DNA of 11,493 nucleotides. It comes from Candidatus Dojkabacteria bacterium (GTDB lineage Bacteria > Patescibacteriota > Dojkabacteria > J137). This document shows, one piece after another, positions 1 through 5,542 of the stretch (position 1 is the first letter of the stretch; every line of letters starts with the position of its first letter). The notes under the pieces are model-generated. The model ran no database searches. It was given only the letters and a program-made list of their open reading frames with translations, and was not told the DNA's origin. Both the position numbers and the translations under genes were made by a program. The stretch spans positions 1-11,493 of the forward strand of contig JAGQLJ010000061.1 in assembly GCA_020429495.1 (NCBI GenBank). The letters are read 5' to 3'.

Positions 1-155
1 AAAATAAAAACTTGGTAGAATTTCTTATTAATAATTTAAATTTATTTTGTGAAAATATAACAGTAAGTAATGAGGCACCTGGTGCAGGCTTTGAAAATTA
101 CCACCCATACTGGAAAAAAGTACCAGATTTTTTAAATAAATACATAGAAGGGTAA
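1..155 (+). CDS. C-terminal fragment of an unidentified protein (5' end outside window)
   Basis: An open frame runs in from the left edge (codons begin at base 3) and stops at TAA 153-155, giving about 50 residues. The fragment is rich in Asn, Phe and Leu, has a Gly-Ala-Gly-Phe turn followed by HPYW, and ends in a likely amphipathic helix (WKKVPDFLNKYIEG). The turn followed by a C-terminal helix loosely recalls the end of alpha/beta-hydrolase-fold proteins, where the catalytic His precedes the last helix, but no motif settles this and I do not assign a function. Codon use resembles the neighbouring genes and no other frame is open here. No terminator hairpin follows, so transcription may continue into the TfoX-like gene 67 bp downstream. 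Confidence 0.55.
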   Translation, partial: NKNLVEFLINNLNLFCENITVSNEAPGAGFENYHPYWKKVPDFLNKYIEG

Positions 156-222
156 TGTCTTTCTGATTTGCACTCACTCCCTATCTTTGCCACAATGGGG
201 TAATACTTATTAAAAAATATTT

Positions 223-564
223 ATGGCATATAATGAAGATTTAGTTGGTCGAATTAGATCAGTTTTAAGCTCTAGATCAGGAGTTGAAGAGAAAAATCTT
301 TTTGGAGGTTTAACATTCGCAATCAACGGAAACATGTGTTGCAGCATTAGCGATAAAACAGGTCTAATTTTAAGAGTAGGAACAGAGAAATATGAAGAAG
401 CACTGGCTATGCCAAACATGCAGCCAAGAATGTTGGGTGAGAAGAAAATGAATGGAATGGTTGTTGCAGAACCTGCAGCTTATGCTTCAGATGAAGATTT
501 AGCTAAGATTGTGAATATGGCAGCCGATGTTGCAGCTGCTCTTCCACCAAAAGAGAAAAAATAA
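223..564 (+). CDS. TfoX/Sxy family N-terminal domain protein
   Basis: A 113-residue protein matching the stand-alone TfoX N-terminal domain over its whole length. Visible marks are the opening MAYNEDLVGRIR, the LFGGLTF segment at residues 26-32 (family form MFGG), GNMCC at 36-40, LRVG at 50-53, and a late K-x-M-x-G-x-V segment near 75-81. The TfoX C-terminal domain is absent, as in many short homologues. In gamma-proteobacteria TfoX/Sxy activates competence genes with CRP; that role cannot be carried over to a lone N-terminal domain, whose function is unknown. Its closeness to a pilus locus is suggestive but the gene is on the opposite strand. The ATG at 223 gives the canonical N-terminus. 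No Shine-Dalgarno is visible; upstream is only a weak promoter-like pair (TTGCCA at 187, AT-rich -10 near 208-215). Confidence 0.88.
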   Translation: MAYNEDLVGRIRSVLSSRSGVEEKNLFGGLTFAINGNMCCSISDKTGLILRVGTEKYEEALAMPNMQPRMLGEKKMNGMVVAEPAAYASDEDLAKIVNMAADVAAALPPKEKK

Positions 565-571
565 ATCTAGT

Positions 572-602
572 AAGGGTAGTTTTAAACTACCCTTTCTTTT
601 TT
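572..602 (+). terminator. Intrinsic terminator of the TfoX-like gene, shared with the convergent DUF4287 gene
   Basis: Perfect 8-bp stem AAGGGTAG (572-579) / CTACCCTT (587-594) around a TTTTAAA loop; the inverted repeat extends further if the loop bases pair. TCTTTTTT follows at 595-602, so it is a textbook rho-independent terminator on the + strand. On the minus strand the same stem is followed, 7 nt later, by TTTATTTTTT, so it may also work, less strongly, on pilus-operon transcripts. The right arm contains the TAG stop (587-589) of the DUF4287 gene. Confidence 0.85.
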
Positions 603-868
603 CCTTCTAAATTTAGTTTACTACTTTCATCTCTGTGCGAACCTGTACTTCCCACATGTTTGTCTCCAATTTCATCACCATTTTTTATAATGTGTACAAT
701 AGCCATTCCGTGTCCTCTTCCTAAGTCAAAATCTTCTTTTAACCATGCAAGAATTTCACCTGCTTTAGTATCTTTACTAAATCCTTTGGATTTAGCCATT
801 GAGATAAATTCATTAGGAGTTTTTCCTGTTTTTTCTTCAATATTATCCAAGTAAGCTTGAAATGACAT
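587..868 (-). CDS. DUF4287 domain protein
   Basis: A 93-residue protein that matches the DUF4287 family: MSFQAYLDNIEEKTGKTP at the N-terminus, a KAGEILAWLKEDFDLGRGHG core (residues 35-54), and a DKHVGSTGSHRDE segment (69-81) followed by a Lys-rich tail. The family has no established biochemical role. I chose ATG 868 because it gives the family N-terminus; the frame also stays open to a TTG at 886, which would add six residues. It starts 25 bp after the upstream pilin gene, so it is probably co-transcribed as the last gene of the pilus operon or of the shorter unit driven by the promoter at 1412-1440. No Shine-Dalgarno is visible. Its final Lys-rich codons and stop lie in and beside the terminator hairpin at 572-602. 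Confidence 0.85.
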   Translation of the reverse strand: MSFQAYLDNIEEKTGKTPNEFISMAKSKGFSKDTKAGEILAWLKEDFDLGRGHGMAIVHIIKNGDEIGDKHVGSTGSHRDESSKLNLEGKKKG

Positions 869-893
869 AAAAATTTTTTCTAACAATCCCTAA

Positions 894-1391
894 TTATATC
901 ACCATTTGTATTACCCTTCCGCCTTCTGCATGTGGTGCACTTACTTTAAATCTATCATTGTCTTGACAAATAAAATAACCGGTTGCTGCTGTTGTGCCTT
1001 CTGATGGGTCAACTGGGAAAGATAATATATATTTTTGATTTAGTATAGATAACAAATTAATATTACCTTCAAGTATTCCAATTTCTTTTATTGTTGGACA
1101 TGTGGGAATTGTCTTTATGGTTTCATCTTGACTAAAATTATCTAAATCATATAGATTTACTGCATTTGCAATTTGAAAGACATCATTACTTCTTTGAGCG
1201 TTACGCGTTTCAGCAAAATTTAAATTTAATGAGACACTTACAAATACAGCTGAAGTTAAACTTATTATTAACCCAGAAGTTAAAACAACTTCAATTGGCG
1301 TTAATCCTGGTTTACTTTTTGTTCTGTAAGTTAAAAATAATACTACACCAATAATCGTAGCTACCAAAAACAAAATTAAGTCTAGTCTCAT
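894..1391 (-). CDS. Type IV pilin-like protein with long hydrophobic leader; candidate major pilin
   Basis: A 165-residue protein. Residues 30-55 form a pilin N-terminal helix, with a prepilin-type site G29|LTPIE and Glu at +5 (E34). It continues into ETRNAQRSNDVFQIANAVNLYDLDN (60-84; the stretch is written here as family resemblance only), the usual helix of major pilins. The C-terminal half has SFPVDPSEG, C98 and C142 (a possible disulfide) and a DRFKVSAP strand, all typical of pilins. Oddly, the leader is 29 residues, and residues 4-21 would span a membrane, followed by a basic loop YRTKSK. No alternative ATG, GTG or TTG lies between the hydrophobic segment and the cleavage site, so a short leader is excluded. 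It is the last pilin gene, 45 bp after the PilX-like gene, with its own strong promoter. No Shine-Dalgarno. Confidence 0.82.
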   Translation of the reverse strand: MRLDLILFLVATIIGVVLFLTYRTKSKPGLTPIEVVLTSGLIISLTSAVFVSVSLNLNFAETRNAQRSNDVFQIANAVNLYDLDNFSQDETIKTIPTCPTIKEIGILEGNINLLSILNQKYILSFPVDPSEGTTAATGYFICQDNDRFKVSAPHAEGGRVIQMVI

Positions 1392-1411
1392 ATGTATTGT
1401 TTAAATATACT

Positions 1412-1440
1412 ATTATCGAAAATAAAAAATACAATGTCAA
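1412..1440 (-). promoter_or_regulatory. Sigma70-type promoter of the candidate major pilin gene
   Basis: On the minus strand a perfect -35 TTGACA (1440-1435) is separated by exactly 17 bp from GATAAT (1417-1412), five of six matches to the -10 consensus. The spacer is AT-rich. The predicted start is near 1405, leaving a roughly 14-nt leader before the pilin ATG at 1391 with no Shine-Dalgarno. The -35 box overlaps the TGA stop (1439-1437) of the upstream PilX-like gene. This is the best promoter match I found in the window. Confidence 0.75.
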
Positions 1441-1856
1441 AAGGTTGCATCTTGATTCCAAGAGGCAATTTGTATTGTTGGATTAATTTGGCTTGTTTGA
1501 ACTTCTTGTTTTTTTATAATATTGGATACAGTCGATGTAATCTGAATTTGTTTATTTGGTGGAGTATTAGCATCAATATCTGTTACGACATAACTACACT
1601 CACCTTCACCTATTAAAATATTTTGTGAACCAACATAAGATGTATTCTCTCTTATTGTACTTAGCGCAGACTCTGCACAAGCATTAGCAATACCTTCTGC
1701 ATCTTTTGCATCAAGAATAACCTTACTTGTAACCAAAGAATCTGTTCCAATAAGTAGTGAAGCACTAATAATCATTATTGCAACAAAGCCAAGTATTATT
1801 ACGCTTACCAAAGTTACATATGCTTTTTTTGTTTTATTTAATTGTTGCTGCGCCAT
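1437..1856 (-). CDS. PilX/GspK-like minor pilin
   Basis: A 139-residue minor pilin: short basic leader MAQQQLNKTKKA, probable cleavage after A12, and a hydrophobic helix at residues 13-36. The residue at +5 is Val (V17), not Glu. Loss of Glu5 is characteristic of GspK-type pseudopilins, which sit at the extreme tip of the fibre. The segment with C60 (IANACAESAL) and a second cysteine C87 in GEGECSYVV recalls PilX-like proteins of Patescibacteria; the pair may form a disulfide. It is much shorter than GspK (about 300 residues), so it lacks the large extra domain. It overlaps the preceding PilW-like gene by 23 bp, has no Shine-Dalgarno, and is probably translated by coupling. Confidence 0.8.
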   Translation of the reverse strand: MAQQQLNKTKKAYVTLVSVIILGFVAIMIISASLLIGTDSLVTSKVILDAKDAEGIANACAESALSTIRENTSYVGSQNILIGEGECSYVVTDIDANTPPNKQIQITSTVSNIIKKQEVQTSQINPTIQIASWNQDATF

Positions 1857-2349
1857 AATATGTTTTTGTTAAATCTGAATCTTTTCTTCCACTTGTATTA
1901 TTGTAAGACATTGTAAATTCAAATCTTATAGCCAAATTACTCGCATCAGTAGACATGTTGTAGAAAGTAATATTATTTACAATAACACTTGTTGAGCTGA
2001 GATTAATTGTACTAACTGAACCTTCTTGGATTTGTAAGATGTTATTACTCAAACTTATCACTATTGGATTAACTGCAGAGTTGGCCATAGATAGACTAAG
2101 CGAGCTTCCACTACCTGCTTGAACAGGTGTATTTATACCATTAGCACTTTTTATACTTTCAGTAATGACCTGTAAAATTTGAGTTGCCTGTTGGTCAACT
2201 TCAGAGATTGCCTTATTTCTTTGATTTGTACTTATTAGTGCCCCCATAAATGCACTAATCGAAATAAGAATAATGCTTGTTAGACTTATGTATAGTAAAG
2301 TCTCAATCAAGGTGAATGCTTTTTTATTTTTATAAAACTGTTGGTTCAT
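1834..2349 (-). CDS. PilW/GspJ-like minor pilin
   Basis: A 171-residue prepilin-type protein: leader MNQQFYKNKKA, cleavage after A11, FTLIE with Glu at +5 (E16), and a membrane helix to about residue 38. An alpha-helical stalk follows (VDQQATQILQVITESIKSAN), then a Ser/Asn-rich beta-strand region ending in TYYGAATIK. The short leader, GspJ-like helix-to-strand layout and position third in an H-I-J-K series support a PilW/GspJ role, helping to start pilus assembly in the tip complex. The leader start is fixed, because no other start codon precedes the cleavage site, so its 20-bp overlap with the propeller pilin gene is real. No cysteines are present. Confidence 0.8.
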   Translation of the reverse strand: MNQQFYKNKKAFTLIETLLYISLTSIILISISAFMGALISTNQRNKAISEVDQQATQILQVITESIKSANGINTPVQAGSGSSLSLSMANSAVNPIVISLSNNILQIQEGSVSTINLSSTSVIVNNITFYNMSTDASNLAIRFEFTMSYNNTSGRKDSDLTKTYYGAATIK

Positions 2350-3739
2350 AAATTATTATTTCTTGATTATCTATATCTCCTACAACAAAAGCTTTATCAA
2401 CTGTAGAACTATATGATAATCCATTTAAAAATCCTGTTGTATCTGCTGTTCCTAAAATAGCTGGAGCTAATTCATTTGTAATATCTGCAATAATAAACTC
2501 AGATGCAGCACTTTGCCCTACTGTAAATAAATAGGTATTGCTATATCCAAGCTCCATATCACTTATATCTGCTGTTCCAATAGCAGTAGATGAAATCAGA
2601 GTGGGTACTAGCGGAACTGAAATATTTAAAATATGAATTTTTCCATCATCAGTACCGATAATTGCTCTATTCCCATAAACTAAAATAGAATCGCCATTAG
2701 CATTTCCACTCAAATTATATGATGCAACACCTTGTGGATTAGATTTATTTGATATATCTATAACCTGCAATTCTTGACTGTTAGAATCGGATGTAACATA
2801 TGCGTAGTTTCCACTTATCTTTACATCTCTACCGTTAGCGATGTTTGTATTGCCAGTTTCAACTGGAGCAAGCGGATTGGTTATGTCTACAATTGAAAAG
2901 TCATTGCTTCCGCCATTTCTTACAATATACAAATAATTACCCTCACCTATAAGAGAATCAGCATTATTATTTTGTGGTAGATTTAAACTAGCAATTTTAC
3001 TTGGAGATGTGGTATTAGATACATTAAACACTTGTAATTCTTGAGAATTATCATCAGACACAATATATGCATAATTTCCTTGAACATAAATTTTAGCTAA
3101 AGAACCAACTCCGGCAGTTGAGCTTCCAAGTAAAACTGGATTATTCACATCTGATAAATCGTAAATAACAAAACTTGTTCCTGCACTTCTAACAATATAT
3201 GCAATTGATCCAACCATAAATATATCTCTAGCATTCTGATTTCCTGTAATGTCTACTGAATTAGCAACTAAAGGTAAAGACCACTCACCACTAACAGGAG
3301 GTCCGATATATTCATATTGCCAGTCTGTTAAATAAGTTGAATATGTAATTGTATTAGGAACACCAGTTAAAGAATTCCATGTTACTGTTGAATCTATTTG
3401 TTTTGTTAATGAATCAATTGTTGAAACTGTAATTGTTCTTGTATATTCATCAATTACATTATCTGTTCCTGAGAATGTCCATGCATTTCCCGCTGAAGAG
3501 ATTCCATAAGTTCCATCTGCTAAGTTAGCAAAATCATTTCCTCTTATTGTTTTTGCAGCTTCAATTCCTTCTTGTGCTAAATAGGCAGCTTTAACTTTTT
3601 GGCTTGCATCTGCATTCCCTTGTACACTAAAAGCCAATCCACCCGATAAAGCCAAAATTAAAAAGCTAAATAAGCCTATGGCTAATATAACTTCTAACGA
3701 AGAAAACGCTTTTCTTTTTTTATAATATGCTTTTATCAT
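2330..3739 (-). CDS. PilV/GspI-like minor pilin fused to a seven-bladed LVIVD-type beta-propeller
   Basis: A 469-residue protein, about three times the usual minor pilin size. Residues 1-11 (MIKAYYKKRKA) are the leader, with cleavage before FSSLE (Glu +5, E16). Residues 12-40 are the helix, and residues 41-140 resemble PilV proteins (YLAQEGIEAAKTIRG, then strands ending TYLTDW). From about 154 to the end there are seven repeats of 33-47 residues with the pattern G-N-Y-A-Y-I-V ... hydrophobic-I-D-I-S-N-x-x-x-P, the LVIVD type: blades near 170-212, 213-258, 259-302, 303-348, 349-389, 390-436 and 437-469. The last blade lacks its outer strand, and residues 154-160 could supply it, closing the ring. 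By position it would display the propeller at the pilus tip, comparable in place to PilY1 but not homologous to it. Ligand unknown. Overlaps both neighbours by 20 bp. Confidence 0.88.
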   Translation of the reverse strand: MIKAYYKKRKAFSSLEVILAIGLFSFLILALSGGLAFSVQGNADASQKVKAAYLAQEGIEAAKTIRGNDFANLADGTYGISSAGNAWTFSGTDNVIDEYTRTITVSTIDSLTKQIDSTVTWNSLTGVPNTITYSTYLTDWQYEYIGPPVSGEWSLPLVANSVDITGNQNARDIFMVGSIAYIVRSAGTSFVIYDLSDVNNPVLLGSSTAGVGSLAKIYVQGNYAYIVSDDNSQELQVFNVSNTTSPSKIASLNLPQNNNADSLIGEGNYLYIVRNGGSNDFSIVDITNPLAPVETGNTNIANGRDVKISGNYAYVTSDSNSQELQVIDISNKSNPQGVASYNLSGNANGDSILVYGNRAIIGTDDGKIHILNISVPLVPTLISSTAIGTADISDMELGYSNTYLFTVGQSAASEFIIADITNELAPAILGTADTTGFLNGLSYSSTVDKAFVVGDIDNQEIIIYEPTVL

Positions 3740-4181
3740 TTATAGTTATTGATTCTGATTTTCCACTTACACTTAAAGTCAATATTCCTGTAGAACTAGG
3801 TGCTCCATCTGGATATGTAAAAGAAACTTCTGTTATACCGCTAAATACTACTCTGCTAGAAATACCATAGCTTATGTCAAAACTAGTATCTCTTGTTGCA
3901 TAAGTTGTACCTTTAAATAGAATTGCTTCACCATTGATAAAATATACTCCCCAATCAGATTCATTATTAGATTCTCTTGCATAAGTTTTAGCCGTCCTTA
4001 AAACTCTTTCAGAAATATCTTGTGCTGCAGACAGTTCATTAGATTGTTGAAAGCTCTGATAAAAAGGTACAGAAATTACCATTAACATTGAAACTAAAGA
4101 TACTGATAATAGTAGTTCGATTAATGTAAAAGCCTTACTAGTAGCTTTTAGAGAATCTCTACGTTGTCTGCTTGAATCCAT
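3720..4181 (-). CDS. GspH/FimT-like minor pilin
   Basis: A 153-residue pseudopilin. A basic 17-residue leader ends SKA17, followed by FTLIE (Glu +5, E22) and a hydrophobic helix to about residue 44. Next come a helix segment (ELSAAQDISERVLRTAKTYA) and a beta-rich body with WGVYFINGEAILFKG (residues 77-91), the GspH/FimT-type region where a Trp-Gly-hydrophobic strand starts the globular domain. It is the first of four minor pilins in H-I-J-K order. It overlaps the PilC-like gene by 34 bp and the propeller pilin gene by 20 bp. The ATG at 4181 is the only usable start before the cleavage site. No Shine-Dalgarno. Confidence 0.85.
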   Translation of the reverse strand: MDSSRQRRDSLKATSKAFTLIELLLSVSLVSMLMVISVPFYQSFQQSNELSAAQDISERVLRTAKTYARESNNESDWGVYFINGEAILFKGTTYATRDTSFDISYGISSRVVFSGITEVSFTYPDGAPSSTGILTLSVSGKSESITINDKSIL

Positions 4182-5542
4182 ACAGGTTGCTTATTACTTA
4201 TTTCTATTAAATACCATCCACTTTGAGTATCAATGTAGTTATAAATATCTCCATTATTTACAACATTAACAACTGATCCATTAATTGCATCAAAAACATC
4301 AGCTGAAGTTGATATTATTTTTAGTTCACCTGTTGAATTATCTGCTACTTCACTATCTCTAATGGCATTAAAGTTACTCACATTTTCAGAGGTTGGTGCT
4401 TTTGTTTGACTCTGTTGAGGATCTGAAAGTTCATTTATATTTCCTACTAAACTATAAATTGGAAGAATTACAGCAAATGCAATTGCTGAAACTCCAAGCC
4501 ATACTAAAATCAATAGTACAGGCTCTAGTAATACAGATAAATCTTTAGCAGTATTTTCATTTTTCTTCTTATATACTTTCCCAATATTTAGTAATGATTT
4601 ACCAAGGCTTGTTGTTTTTTCTCCAGTAATAATTGCCTGTCTTGGATAAATTGGAATTAATTTTTGAGTTAATTTTACTTTTTGAAAAGTCTCTTGAAAA
4701 CTATAGCCTGACTCAATACTATCTACCCATTGTTTATAAAGTTTTTCATAATTGTTAAGACTTGTTGACTCTTGAAGTAATTTAAGTCCTTCATTTAAAG
4801 GTATTCCTGCTTCTAATAAAGTTCCTAAAAGAAAACCTAATCTTGAGATTTCAACTTCTTTTAATAATCTACCAATAACTGGAGTTCTTAATAAAATTAG
4901 CTGACCTAAAAATTTTGTACCCTTATAAACAAATAGCAAAAATATTATGCCAATTAGTGCAATCATTATTACAGGGCCCAAAATGAATCCATACTCAGCC
5001 ATAAAATTACCAATAGCTATCATTATTTTTGTAATAGTTGGTAGTTCTACTCCAATATTTTCATAAATTTTTGCTAATTGAGGCAAAATAAAGATTCCAA
5101 TTCCTAAGGTGACAATAACCATTAGTGCAGTAACAATTCCAGGATAAAGACTTGCAGATCTAACTTTATTTCTAAAATCTGCGTCTCTTTCTTTTTGCTC
5201 AACTACTATTTGGAGATTTTCTGATAACCTTCCAGATTGCTCTCCAATTCTAATAATTGAAAGCAAATGATCGGATAAAAGTTTAGTTTTTTGAAGAGCT
5301 TTCCAAAAAGGTTCGCCGCTCAAAACATCTTCATACATTCTGCCAACCATATTTTTTATCTTGGTGGATTTCAGCTCTCTCTGAAGTGAATCTAGCACAT
5401 CTGCAATGGAGAGACCACCAGCTACCATCAAGGCAATATTTTCAAATAGGTATTTTCTTTCTCTTGCAATGTCTGCAGTAAAAAAAGTTGAGTCTAAACC
5501 TAGAAACTTATTTTTGTGCTGGTTTTTTGTTTTCTGTCTCAT
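4148..5542 (-). CDS. pilC: PilC/GspF inner-membrane platform protein with C-terminal SH3b domain
   Basis: A 464-residue protein. Two T2SS-F domains are clear. The first (about 31-156) has GEQSGRL at 100-106 and SLYPGIV at 131-137; the second (about 233-363) has LLEAGIPL at 242-249, TGEKTTSLG at 306-314 and LLEPVLLI at 338-345. Membrane segments lie near 134-156, 184-206 and 339-363. It is the platform on which PilB acts to insert pilins into the fibre. PilC normally ends shortly after the last membrane segment; here a polar linker (about 370-406) leads to an SH3b-like domain (407-463) with the strand-turn pattern VVNNGDIYNYI, then GWYLIEI, then a late VWI strand. With usual PilC topology it lies outside the membrane. 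It overlaps pilB by 35 bp and the GspH-like gene by 34 bp. No Shine-Dalgarno. Confidence 0.92.
   Translation of the reverse strand: MRQKTKNQHKNKFLGLDSTFFTADIARERKYLFENIALMVAGGLSIADVLDSLQRELKSTKIKNMVGRMYEDVLSGEPFWKALQKTKLLSDHLLSIIRIGEQSGRLSENLQIVVEQKERDADFRNKVRSASLYPGIVTALMVIVTLGIGIFILPQLAKIYENIGVELPTITKIMIAIGNFMAEYGFILGPVIMIALIGIIFLLFVYKGTKFLGQLILLRTPVIGRLLKEVEISRLGFLLGTLLEAGIPLNEGLKLLQESTSLNNYEKLYKQWVDSIESGYSFQETFQKVKLTQKLIPIYPRQAIITGEKTTSLGKSLLNIGKVYKKKNENTAKDLSVLLEPVLLILVWLGVSAIAFAVILPIYSLVGNINELSDPQQSQTKAPTSENVSNFNAIRDSEVADNSTGELKIISTSADVFDAINGSVVNVVNNGDIYNYIDTQSGWYLIEISNKQPVWIQADNVEIL

Noticed and set aside
210..419. Minus-strand open frame of 69 codons
   Set aside because: Antisense to the clear TfoX-domain gene; no family likeness.
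660..854. Plus-strand open frame of 64 codons
   Set aside because: Antisense to the DUF4287 gene, which has a recognisable family sequence.
1437..1439. Reassigned UGA codon (glycine, as in Gracilibacteria)
   Set aside because: Read-through here would add only a few unconvincing residues before TAA, and all other genes are intact with the standard code.
1392..1616. Plus-strand open frame of 74 codons starting beside the pilin gene
   Set aside because: Antisense to the PilX-like gene and its intergenic promoter; low-complexity product with no start signal.
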